DNA from: Corylus avellana
Lineage: Eukaryota; Streptophyta; Magnoliopsida; Fagales; Betulaceae
Direction: 5' to 3'
DNA length: 64,000 bases
Assembly (NCBI RefSeq): GCF_901000735.1
Contig: NC_081543.1
Span: 26,989,515-27,053,514, forward strand
A model generated the notes under the pieces. That model searched no databases. It was given only the letters and a program-made list of their open reading frames with translations, and was not told the DNA's origin. A program made the position numbers and the translations under genes. Position 1 is the first letter of the stretch, and each line of letters opens with the position of its first letter. Positions 29,571 to 41,069 of the stretch are shown here, piece after piece.

Positions 29571-29839
29571 CCCACTAGATCTCAGAGAAGTGAACTCAAA
29601 GAAAAACCCAACAAACTGCAAGCAGATGCAATCATATCCTCCAGTCTCTTGAGCTGAAAGTCACCATGAATCCATAAGAACAAAACCCAACAACCAAATT
29701 TAACAAACAGTAAGCTGTGACCAATAGAATACAAAGACTTCCCCAATAATCAACCAAAGTGTACGCAAAAAGAAAAGATATCCAGAATTATGCCAAGAGT
29801 AGTAAAGCATTGCTGCATAATAAACACAAAAAGTGAACT

Positions 29840-29843
<4 letters not shown>

Positions 29844-29874
<31 letters not shown>
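29844..29874. repeat. (GA)n microsatellite
   Basis: About 15 GA units, reading as CT on the DUF3527 gene strand. It probably lies in the leader or core promoter. Confidence 0.85.
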
Positions 29875-29876
<2 letters not shown>

Positions 29877-30448
29877 GTGTGATGTAAGACAATGTTGGAG
29901 AGAGAATGCATGCCTGATATGAGTGAATCTCTCTCACATGAGGCAGGGCTGCAATGAGCGACAAGCTGCTGATAAGCTACAGTTCATGTCTATAAAGCCA
30001 TCTCCTTCAAGCCATCATATAATGCTATAGTGTTGTGTTTTTTTAAATTTTTTTTTTTTTTTTTATACTTCCTTTTTTTTTTTTTCAAATGTTTCTCTTT
30101 TTAAACTTTTTTGGGTTGCCTTGGAGAGAGCACCCATTGACAAAAAGACAACTATAGCCTTGTTAAACAGTAGCTAAGGTTTTAGTTTAGTGGCTTATTC
30201 TAGGATTATATAGTCATTAACCCAAAAAAAAAAGGGTTAATGTCCAAATCACTGGCACAAAATTATTATCTTAAGATTTGGAGAACAGCATATATCAAGC
30301 CCGGAATCCTACAATTAATTGTCTGTTTCCCAATAATTAATTATTGAATTAAGATATATTATTAACGTTGTAAACTGCAGATCTCACACTAAACTGAAGT
30401 TACTTTATAGCCCTCAATCCTTTAATACATGGACAGAAATGCCCATCT

Positions 30449-30511
<63 letters not shown>

Positions 30512-32940
30512 TTTTATTATTTATTATCATGCTGCCAAATTTGCAAGCCAATTTAAAGTATAAAGCAACGACTCATTTTGCTACAATCAATTTTGTAGGT
30601 GGTCCAAAAGATGTGTAAAGTGTGTGAAAGACTATGACTATTACCCCCATCGACTTTCTCAAACTTGGTGTCTGCTTAAAATTTTGATGAAAAGTTTTAA
30701 GCAAATAAAGAGGGTAAAAAGAGTTTGTTCTAATTTCAATTACCATATTAAATAGGTAGAGCGCTCTTCTCCGACAAGTCAGAATAACCTAGATGTTATT
30801 TTGCCTAGTCAAAATGTTAAAACGGATCTGAAATGTTTTGCATCACGTGAATCGCGCTCATCAAATATGGTGAGTATTGTTTATTTACTAAATGTGAATA
30901 AAAAAATAAAAAAAAATATAGTGTGAGGTATGTAACTAAAATAGAGAAAATAACATTAAAATCACTAAAAAGCTCTTTGCTCTTCTCCATTTTGAAGAGA
31001 TTTTTTTGGCAAAATACTACCATACCCAACAAATTTATTGAACACTCAAACAAATTTTATTTTTATTTAAAAAAAAAAAAAAACTCCTTTTCTTTTATTC
31101 CCATTCTCTCCTTTTAAATAAAAATAAAAAACATATATTTAAATGAAATAATAATAAGATAGAGAGTGAAATAACTTTTATTGAATGAATTGACTAAAAT
31201 TTAAAAAACGGAATGTAAATGTTGAATTACTCTTATTCAAGGGATCAGGATCCTAAAAAATTTATTAGCTAGATTATTAACAAGTTGAACAATAAATATA
31301 AAAGAGTGTTTATAAGACTCACCTACTCTGACTCCACAAAATTTATTCTTATATTTACTTACTATCAAAATTATTAATTTAGGACCAATAAAATTAATAT
31401 ATAAGAATGGGTATTTTAGTTTTTATTGGCCGACATACATATATATGGACAAGGGTAATACTGTACAATCAGTGGTAAAAGGGTAATAGCAGGGGTCTTG
31501 GTGGTAGACTGGTAGTCAAGGATAGTAACGTGAAAATGCGTGCATGTGATTGGTGTAGGAGGGACGAGCCAATTCTGATGCGGTCTGTCACATCCGACCC
31601 ACGGAATCTTTTTACTCCACTAATCAGCATTAAACTAAAAAAAAATTTAAAAAAAAATAAAATTATATATATAATTAAGATATGAGACGTCCAAGTCGCT
31701 ACAAATATTTTGCAATTAGTCTGTTAATTTGTTAATTAACAAAGCTATAAGACGTGATTAGATATGTGACCTTCTTGTCGGTGCTGCAGAAAAGATGATA
31801 CGTACTTCAAGTACACTCAATAATCCCCCCACCATCTTTTCTGAAGTGATAAATCAAAGGGAACAAAAGCACTGAAAGAGTAAATAGTAAATATAAATCC
31901 AAGCAACAATTTATTCATCTATAATACTGCTATGTGGGGATCTATCTAGTACCCCAATTTATTGGGTTCAATGAACATTGTAAATACACATTTAAGATGG
32001 GAGGTGTGTGACACATTACATATTACTGCAGATTGCAGAAGAAGGTAGGCTCTATAAAATTACCCCAACTACACTCAACAAATCCACAATGACAGCCAAA
32101 AAGAAGTTACCGTACACTTTTTTTTTTTTTATTTTTATTTTTTTTTTATTTTATCGAAGAGAGATATAGATTTAGATACAAGCAACACTTTAGTTGTCTG
32201 TAACACTATTTATTGGGGTTTAACTAGCACCGTTAGCAAACTTTATTGGTACTTTATTGGTACCATAAGTGTGAGAGCCGGCCCTATTATGAATCAATTA
32301 CTTTCTTTACTGTTTTCTGAATAGTGAGCACAATTACTAGCCATTTTCTTTACTGTCTAAGCAATAACTAGTGTTTGTTATCATCCAACCATGGTGGCCC
32401 AAAAAGATGGGGTCGTTTTGTGAAGCTTTTTTCCTTATTGTTAAAACATAAAGGCATTAACAAACAACTCCAAATACAACGCTTAAAAACAAAAAGCACG
32501 GACTAAAAAGTTTCATAAAATAAACACGCAATTTTCTTTTGCTAGGTAAAGTGGGATAAGCAAGTGTCGGGTTGCTCATAAGAATGATATATCCACCTAT
32601 AGTAATGGACCATAAAAGAAATTGGACATGGCATCTTCAACCCGCATATTCTTTCATGGAACTAACTTCAGATAAAAGAAAAGAGATGTATGAGACAACA
32701 ACTTGTAATCTGCTTAAAGCTATACACAACAAAACCGCAGCTTGTATGCATTAGACCTACCTACAGTTTAACTGTACAAGAGGACAATTCCACAAAACTA
32801 AAAGAGGAATTTATCTGACGTAATTTATGTGATTTTTCTTTTATGTTCTTTGAAGTGACAGACATGAAAAGCCACTTAAAATATGCCACGTCAAACCGAA
32901 ACACTAAGTCTTGACCCAAAACTGCAAGGGCTGGCATATT
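29875..32940. other. Intergenic between DUF3527 and BAH genes
   Basis: About 3 kb, the first part probably the DUF3527 promoter. A compound (CA)n(TA)n microsatellite spans 30449-30510. Poly-T at 30044-30062 and 32118-32130 and several A-rich runs are present. The short ORFs (for example 32572-32754) have no domain. The right end is probably the 3' UTR of the BAH gene. Confidence 0.5.
30449..30510. repeat. (CA)n(TA)n compound microsatellite
   Basis: Roughly 13 CA units run directly into about 17 TA units. Confidence 0.9.
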
Positions 32941-35900
32941 CTACTCGGCATTTCGAGGAGATTCAGTTTTTTCTTCCTTTTTGGGCCTACCAAATGATTT
33001 CTGGGTATCCAGGGCAGGCATGGATGCTTCACTTGTTTTCTTGAAAGCGTCAATGGCCGGCTTATCAGATTCACGGGGACTCACCAGCTTCTTCTCTACG
33101 TCTTCAAATTTAGCAGTGGCCAAAGGTGCTGTGCCAACGCTTCTGTGCGTACTTGGTGCATCTATTGTCAGTTTGGATGCCTCGTCCCTAGAGGCATACC
33201 AGGAATGGCCGCAGGCAATACACTCCAACTGAATCCACAAAATCCAGGGGAAAAAGAAGTCGATGGCAATTAAAGGAAGCAATAGCTGGATACAAATCCA
33301 CATAAATGTTTTTTTTTTTAAAAGAAAAATAATAATAATAATCGAGATATCATTTAAAGTGTCAAGTGCCCAAGTATACAAAAGAAAACACTTAAATGTA
33401 AGTAGTACTAGAATCAGTCTTTGAATTAAGCCTTCTTGATTAACTGCACCGAAGCTTCTTCATGTTGCTCGCCTTGATAGGCTTCTGTTGTGCTTCAAAT
33501 ATTATTTTCAACTTTGTTCTTTGCCCCAAAATGAGAGCAAGATATTACAAAGCATTTATATGTGTTAAATGTCATGCTGCCGTTGCGTGGTCAGAAATTT
33601 TCAAACATGAACACAAGCAAATGAAGCAATTGTATCAACAACTGAACACACACATACAGAGAAGTTCATGTACAATACACACGCAAAAACATTATAAATA
33701 TATATATACACATAGTTTTTTGTATCTACCCAGCCCATTCATGTTTTTTTTGGAGGAGTGTTTCATCACTGATATCAAGTTAAAAGGACAAAAGGAAATT
33801 TTGAGAACCTGATAGCGCTCTCCATGTCCTGCTTGGATAATGTCTCTTACACCAACTTTCTCACTGCATCTTGAGCAACGAGCATCTGTCATCTGTTTCA
33901 TGATCGACAACTAAACAGTGAACACATATCTAATGCGCAAATAAATACTTAACAAGAAACTAATAGTTCAAACCAAATTGAGGAAATAAAGAAATGACCT
34001 GCATGCGCTCTGACTCATCAGGCTCTGTTCTTGCTGTTTCCTCTGCTGTTAAACCCTCCTGAAATTTCAAATGTTTAGTTGATATCTTTTCCTACTTGTA
34101 CTTAATCAAAAATACAAAGGCAATAATAAAAATGCAAAGCATGAGGAAGAGTACATATTGGTTGGTAAAAGGTCCTTTTTCTTTTTTTCTTTTGATGATC
34201 GGTAGGTTACACATGCGCACCTATTGGGTCTTAAATTATACTTCATACTTCACTCATTCGTACAGGGGGAGGAAATGCCATATGAGTTAAAGCTCATTGG
34301 CTGGTCTATAAAAGGTTAAGTTTGAAAGCAAACAATGATTGAACGCTAAAAATAAACTGTAAAATCAGCAACAAGGAATTCATAGAATTTAGAATTACTA
34401 TTCTGGTAACAGAATTCAAACATTCATGCAAAGTTACACTAGATCACACCATCATATTTAATTCGGTGGAGAAAAAGAAAATTCACCCAAGCACTTCATT
34501 TACTTTTTGCATACTTAGACACTTCAATAAGAGAGCAAATGAACAAGTAACAAATAAACCTAGTCCCAGAGGGAGTTTTCCATGTCTTGCAACTACATCT
34601 TCTAATTGAAGCAAGAAGAAATAATACATGCAGCTGTGCTTCTACATGTTATATACATCAATTTAACATGCAGATCTTCAAACCAAACATTTACATTTTC
34701 TGTTTAGGTTCCTACACAAGAGACTAATAATCCCTTCCCACTTGTTGTATAATGTTCACAGAATCAACAAAACAAACTAGTTATGAAATGGAAATGGGAT
34801 CATTATCCATAAAAAGACAATAGCCACTAACTGACAGACAATCACAAGTATCACCTGCCCAATCAGCATCTGAATCGGCAGTGACTGAATACCAAGTGTA
34901 ACAGACCCTTTGAGATAAAAAGATTGGAAGCAGAAGTAGAAAGCCACGAAAACAGCGTACCTTTAACTCATTTGGTGACATGTTCAGTATTTTTGATGGT
35001 TCCAACTCTCCATTTAGAAGACGCCGGGCCAGTAATGCGTTGCTCTACCAAGAAACAAAAGAAAGGATTTTTTTTTTAAATAAAGGGAAGTTAATAAAAG
35101 TAGCTAGACAAATGTGACAACTTTTGCAGCAAAATGTACGCATATCTAAAGCCATATGCTGTTTCCCTCAAACCAATTTAAAATGCTTTGTTTATTATGG
35201 ACCCTAAGACCAACAAACCTTACATATATTGAAGGACTCCGGTCCTTTCATCTCATCAAGCAAAGACAGAAATTTCTTCAAATGTCCAACCAGTTTTAAT
35301 TTTCTATATTATTAACCTCAATAGTACTGATAAGATATATCCCAAAGGAATTGTTTAATACACCAGTAAGTTCCTCAGGTTTTATTAAGTGTTACCCCAG
35401 TAAAAGTATGCCTCAAAGAATGAAAGATATAGCCAAGGCATCTTAGGCATAGCTAAAGGTGCACCTTTAGCACCAGCTCAACTCAACCAAGCCTCACTCC
35501 ATAATTAATAACCAAATTCTTCTGTGTTTCTATTAGGACATATATAATATGATCCATCCAAGATACCTTTATAAGTTTCTTTTTCTCTCACCATATTTCT
35601 GACCCACTAATATTCATGGGAATTAATAAAAAAATAGACACATAAAAAAGGGCGCTGAAAACAGCCAAAGATTGATTACCATCTATCTATCCACCTTTGA
35701 AGCCAAAAATGCACTTATTAACCATTAATTAGGAGAGTTTAAAGGTTTTAGCTTGTAAATCTCTGAGAGAAGTGAGACCCATCTTGTTTGAGGGTTTTGT
35801 TAAAACTATTACATATCAAGTGTGAAAATCCCAATGCATTAGGCTCTCCTAAACAATAAGCCAACATGTTTGTAAATGCATGCATGCAACGAAGTGATTG

Positions 35901-38900
35901 AATACACACAAACAAACACAGCCTACAAACCTTGAGATTAAACACCATTGATCGCATCTTTTGGTTATACTTCTGATCTGAGGAAAAAGTGTCATGCGCG
36001 GTCCTCTCAAGAGCAATTACAGCTGGAACAGCAGCATCTGGCCAGAGAAAAGACTTGCCACTCTGGAGAAAAAAACAAATACTAACATGTGTGAATCATT
36101 GTATTCCCTTAATCCACTGCTTCCAGTTACCAAACATCTATCAGCCGATGCCTACATACCTTTACAATCTTTTCTTGAGATCCATTTGCAGCTTCTTGAC
36201 ACTTATTCTCTCTTTCGTGGCCAATGCCATCAGAACCACCTTTTTCTTTGTCATCTCCATCCATGCTGTCGACAGAATTGCACATGTATTGAATTCCTTT
36301 AAGAAGCGCCTCTAGGCATATATCACGATGGTTCTCTCCAGTCAATGCCTTGAAATTGGCTAAAATACAGCGGTATTCTGAATTATTATTTGTACAGCTT
36401 CCAGGTGTTTCAGCTTTTAGATGTTGATCAGACCTTGCTGTTGCTTCTTCCTCTCTTGTAACATCAAGAGGTGAAATGTTCTTTCTCCTTAAAGCTCGTT
36501 TAGTCTTAAGCTGATCTTCTTGTTCAGCAGCTGTATCTTCAGTTTCAATGTCAGGAAGATCCCCCAAACGTGAGAGAGTTTTCTGAACAAGAAGATCAAT
36601 CTCATGCTGCTTATTATCTTCATAGTCTGTATCAGTCAGTTTCCACAGTTTCCGTGCAACAGTGTCATACACCTTTTGTACAATAAAGCCAGGATGCTCT
36701 TTCCGACTTGGAAGCTGCTTGTTTATGGGAACAAAATGCACCAAACACTTGTGCATTACAGATTCTGCTGGGACCTCATCACGGTGGAAACTGTAAAAAA
36801 GCTCTCTTGTATCACGTGATTGCCAGCTTCCACCGCCTTTTCTCTCTGCCTCTTCAGGGCGATAAAACCACTGTCCAGTTACCATCATGCTCCCATCTTT
36901 CGTCTGACTAATATCCTACCAACAGGAAAACACTTTCATAATTAAGGCAGGTAGAGAGAGGCGGGTAACAAAGACAATACCTAAAAAAGAGAAGTCAAAT
37001 GAATTGTAAACTAATTTATGTGAAAAGAAATCAGAATATATCCCAAGCACCATATGCCGCCCAAAGAATAACTACAAACACCAATTACATATGAAATGTA
37101 ATATAAAGCATAACATGCGTAATGTTAAGTACAAATTGACAGCTGACAATTCATAAGTCCACAAAACAGCAAGTTAGCATGCCTTTGCCTAAGGTCCACA
37201 TGGAAATAGCAGACAGTCAGAGATTTGAATAAGATATGTTCATGTACATGATCAACTGTGTGCCTTCTAAGTCAATAAAATGAACTACAGGTACAGATGC
37301 TGTGATTCGTGGACACAGACAGAATTTTCATGTTTTTGCAACAGATTGTGGTTCTAAAAATACCGAATAAAATAGCAACAATTTTCAAGGAAAAACTCAT
37401 CCACAACCTTACTACTTGAATATCTTCCAATTACTGATAAAACATACCAATCAACCTGAAATTCAAGAATGCAACTCCAAGTTGACATCAGATGCATATC
37501 AGCGAGATGGTGTTCAAAATTTCACAGAACATTGAGCATAAAACTTCAACAGATATCATTAGTATTCACAGAAGACTGTAAGACAAATTTCACAGAAGAA
37601 GTACCTTAATTATCACCATGTAAACCTGAAATTCAAGAATGCAACTTCAAGTTGACATGAGATGCATATCAGCGAAATGGTGTTCAAAATTTCACAGAAC
37701 ATTGAGCATAAAACTTCAACAGATATCATAACTATTCACAGAAGACTGTAAGAAAAAATTCACAAAAGAAGTACCTTAATTATCGCGACATAAGGCTTTT
37801 GTTCCTTATCCTCAGGAGCTAGAAGTACAGGATCCTCCTGCAGGACAACCAAAGTAGAGATAAACAGTAACATAAGCAAGCGGGGAGGGCACTCAAGAAA
37901 TTTTTATACACCCTAAATAACCACCTAGAGCCCAAAAGCCCAAAATTTCTGAATCACATGGATGCATATCTCCAATCTAAAGCATTAACTAATCAAATAA
38001 GGACACTGAAAGCCTAAATCCTAGCATCAAAACATCATAAAGAAGGTAAGAATATATTGGAGAGAAAATAAAATATAATGGGCATTCATGATTTTTCAGC
38101 ATAAATCACTTTTTTTGAACATGTCCACCTACACAGCCAAATCACGAACAAGATCAATGAACAATTAAAGTATACATAGATAAGAAAGCCACTTCTCTCA
38201 AACATTTCCTCGTATACAATAAATAATTAAGCCAATAAACCCATAAAGACTTATGTTCATCGACCACTAATAAGAACATATTTAGGGCACGAAGTCCCTA
38301 CAAACCTATAATCGTAACACAAAGGAAACCAGCAGCAAATGAAGATTTTAAAATCATTGAATTACTGGCAACCACATCTTTCTCTCTCATTTCTCAGCAG
38401 CCAAACAGAACTTAAAAGTAACCAAGCCCTAAAATGCACCAAAATCCCCAACACTGCTTTCGCAATACATCCGCTAAACCAACGAAGTTCAAGCAAAAAT
38501 TACAATCAAAATCCAGAATCAAAACCCTAACCAACTCAACCAAAACGAGAAGATCTAACCAGCTCGTATCGATTGTAGTCGAACTCGAACGCCTCGTAGT
38601 GGCTCCTCCGGCCTCTCCCTTTCCCGGAGAACCTCACCGGCTCACCAATCGGCTTGGCGTCTTCCTGCTGCGGCTCTTCCTCCTCTGCTTCCTCTTCGTC
38701 CTCCGATGCTTCCCTCCCCTTCTTCCTCTTCTTCTGCTGGCGCTTCTTCTCCTTCGGTTCCTCTTCCTCCTCCGCGAGCTTCATGCGCTTTAGTCGCTTC
38801 CGCCGCGGCTGGCTCTCGTCTCCGGAATTCGAGGACTGTGGCTGCTGCTGATGCTGCTGCTTCGGCGGCGCCTCCTCGTCGTCGTCGCTCGTCGAAATCT

Positions 38901-38922
38901 GCGCGAACCTCCGGTACCTCAT
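32941..38922 (-). CDS. BAH + TFIIS-central-domain + zinc-ribbon protein (AIPP3/BDT1-like)
   Basis: A putative nuclear chromatin reader, 609 aa. Exons are 38922-38560, 37837-37775, 36915-36160, 36062-35931, 35044-34961, 34058-33999, 33892-33809 and 33228-32941, all in phase 0 with GT-AG introns. Residues 1-121 are acidic/basic low complexity (EEEEEPKEKK, KKRKKGRE). The BAH domain covers about 125-245: PVLLAPED, YVAIIKDI, GQWFYRPEE, ELFYSFHRDEVPAESVMHKC. A TFIIS central-type region covers about 340-470, with WPDAAVPAVIALE, KYNQKMRSMVFNLK, LLARRLLNGELEPSKILNMSPNEL. Residues 487-530 form a CxxC...CxxC ribbon (CSRC, CIAC...W). In Arabidopsis, AIPP3/BDT1 (At4g11560, from memory) has a BAH domain that reads H3K27me3 and works with PHD proteins and CPL2 in silencing. 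Orthology is inferred. The start at MRYRRF was chosen over an upstream in-frame ATG at 39012, since the extra stretch is CT-rich leader-like sequence. Confidence 0.9.
37453..37792. repeat. 170-bp tandem duplication over intron 2 and the end of exon 2 of the BAH gene
   Basis: Unit 1 (37453-37622) and unit 2 (37623-37792) are highly similar, with the same spacing throughout. Unit 2 contains the last 18 bases of exon 2 and its donor (GAAGTACCTTAATTATC on the plus strand, ending 37787). Unit 1 carries a copy of that exon end and donor, now inside the intron. Confidence 0.85.
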
Positions 38923-39247
38923 TTCAATGCCAATTGCCAACCCCCCTCCTCTCTCTCTCTGGGACTCAAGTACGCGAACACACACAACACGCAATCTGCA
39001 GCTCTGGACCAAAAAGAGTTAGCCCGCCAAGCGGTGCGGTTTCGTCGTGTTTAACTGACGGAGGCGGTTCGGAAAAAACGAGTTTACCACTGTTGCCCTT
39101 TTGGTAAGGGTGGGGCGAAACCCGCCCCAACTTTAGCTGGCCCGAAGTTACCGAGTCGCCTGGTCGGCTCCTGATTGGGCTCGTTGGAATCGGTAACTTC
39201 CTTTCCAAATTTCGTCCAAGTTAGTACGGATTTTTTTTTTTTTTTTT
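38923..39247. other. Leader and promoter of the BAH gene
   Basis: A CT-rich stretch (38948-38960, GA on the gene strand) is followed by GC-richer DNA. A transposon terminus begins about 325 bases upstream of the ATG, so the native promoter is short or overlaps the element. Confidence 0.45.
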
Positions 39248-39460
39248 GGGAAACTCACTAAGCCCCCTTGAACTTCCGGCCAATTTTGCAGACCCCCTGA
39301 ACTTTTAAATCTCTCATTTTTAATCCCTAAACTTTCATTTTCTCTCAAATAAGGCCCTTCCGTCTATCTGAATCGTTAAGATCAAACATAATGCATATCA
39401 CGTGACTTTCACGTGATTTTTTAGGGTTCATTTACCCCTTTTGCCCTCACACTCACTCAC
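39248..39460. repeat. Left terminal inverted repeat of the MULE
   Basis: About 213 bp beginning GGGAAACTCACTAAGCCCCC, next to a T-run. The inner 160 bp are matched by the complement of 44287-44446 with few differences. A copy of the left repeat would need about 53 more bases on the right, close to the 66-base gap. Confidence 0.85.
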
Positions 39461-39699
39461 TGAGACTCACACTCACTCACAGAGACTCACACTTACACTC
39501 ACTCACCCTCACGCATCCTTACACTTACCCATATATATTAAACACACTACCCAAACTGTGCAAGAAACCCCCGAGAACGAGAGAGCACGAAGACCCACTA
39601 CCCAAGTTGTAGAAAAAAATCACTAGGTTCCACCCATCCATTGGAAAAGATTAGGAAAGAAGTCGAAGAAACAAAGTTGAGGATCTAGCTAGGAGTCAT

Positions 39700-40327
39700 G
39701 TGCATCTCGACTGTGAAGAATCCCACACGACGGCGATACCCAGTATCGGTGAAAGTCGATTCTATCATCCACCGGCAAAATTACCCACTACCCAGTACCA
39801 GCAAGGTGACGACGGTGAAATATGGAGCACTCCAAGGGTGGGTGAGGTATGCGATTCAGGATCGAGCTATCCAATTTGCAAATGTGGGAACAAAACAGTT
39901 ATCAAAACTGCATCAACAACTAAAAATCATGGCAAAAGGTTTTATGCTTGTGTTAATTATTTGGTAAGATGTGTTTTAGAATTTATTTTTTCACATGAAT
40001 TTTCTGCTCATCCCGTTATGCCAAAATTCTTTATTAATTGGGTAAACCATAATTTTTGTAACCATAGTTTTTGTGACCCTAATTTACGTGATTATGCAGA
40101 ATGAAAAAAATCGTGGTTGCAATTATTTTAAATAGGTTGAACCTGAAATTTGTGTGTGCGGTGATTGAGTGATGTCGATGTTAATGGAGTGGCAGAACGA
40201 GTTGAAGTCCGAAAGGGCAATGAAAGTCTTCAAATGCAAGCTTGAGCTTGCTGAATACAAGTCCAAAATTGAAGTTGATACTGCTGATTTTGAAGTTAAA
40301 CTTCAAAGGATTGAGAATGAGTATCGT
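39700..40327 (+). pseudogene. GRF-type zinc-finger/coiled-coil gene inside the MULE
   Basis: Exon 1 is 39700-39963 (88 codons), donor /GTAAGA; exon 2 starts at 40100 after TTATGCAG. The joined frame reads ICKCGNKTVIKTAST...KRFYAC...RGCNYFK, the CxCG...C...GC pattern of a GRF zinc finger. The tryptophan expected after NYFK is replaced by a TAG at 40133-40135, so the frame is broken there. Further along, around 40172-40336, another frame reads a short heptad-like segment (EWQNELKSERAMKV, KCKLELAEYKSKIE), as in plant GRF proteins with a C-terminal coiled coil. GRF fingers bind nucleic acid in several proteins; its role in the transposon is unknown. Confidence 0.65.
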
Positions 40328-40520
40328 TGGATGTAGCTGAAGTTTCGAGTTGCACTTGCATCTTTTTGGTGTCTTGTTGCTGTATTGATGTGTTTCCGTT
40401 TTTCTAATGGACTTGCATCAAGGTTGATGTTAAGCAGTTGAGATAGACATTTTGTTTTCTTTATTTGTATCAGACTTGTATGAATTGACCATTTTCGTAA
40501 TGTTTTTTAGGTCTTAGTTA

Positions 40521-40766
40521 GGTTGTAATATTTGTTATGGTTTGTATGGATTTTGTTGGCATAATTGACTCTAGTATTGAAATGGATTTGTCCTCAAAAT
40601 TACGAAAATTGTGACCCCAATTTATGTTATTGCTTGTTGTTGTGGTTGTAATATTTGTTATGGTTTGTATGGATTTTGTTGGCACAATTGACTCTAGTAT
40701 TGAAATGGATTTGTCCTCTAAATTACGAAAATTATGACTCCAATTGATGTTATTGCTTGCTGTTGT
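40521..40766. repeat. 123-bp tandem duplication inside the MULE
   Basis: Units 40521-40643 and 40644-40766 differ at only a few positions. Each begins GGTTGTAATATTTGTTATGG. Confidence 0.85.
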
Positions 40767-40969
40767 GTTTCCTTAATATTGGGAAATAAAACATTGGCTA
40801 AATATTGTTATCCACATGTTGTCAAGTCCTACCAAATTTACACCAAATGTGTTCAAACTCCTAACCTAATCCAACTATCAAAATCAATGCAAGCACTATA
40901 TGTATTTAATCACAACTACTTAAGACCATTCCTTATTTAATTATAATCCAAAAGTTGCATAAAATGTTG

Positions 40970-41069
40970 NNNNNNNNNNNNNNNNNNNNNNNNNNNNNNN
41001 NNNNNNNNNNNNNNNNNNNNNNNNNNNNNNNNNNNNNNNNNNNNNNNNNNNNNNNNNNNNNNNNNNNNN
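40970..41069. other. Assembly gap (100 N) inside the transposase
   Basis: Exactly 100 N, which usually marks unknown size. Just right of it a 23-bp unit (starting GCTCTCACAAGTGTTG) is repeated directly, which may be a contig-end artefact. Confidence 0.95.

Noticed and set aside
38536..38812. Plus-strand serine/leucine-rich ORFs near 38434-39107
   Set aside because: They are complements of the Lys/Glu-rich first exon of the BAH gene.
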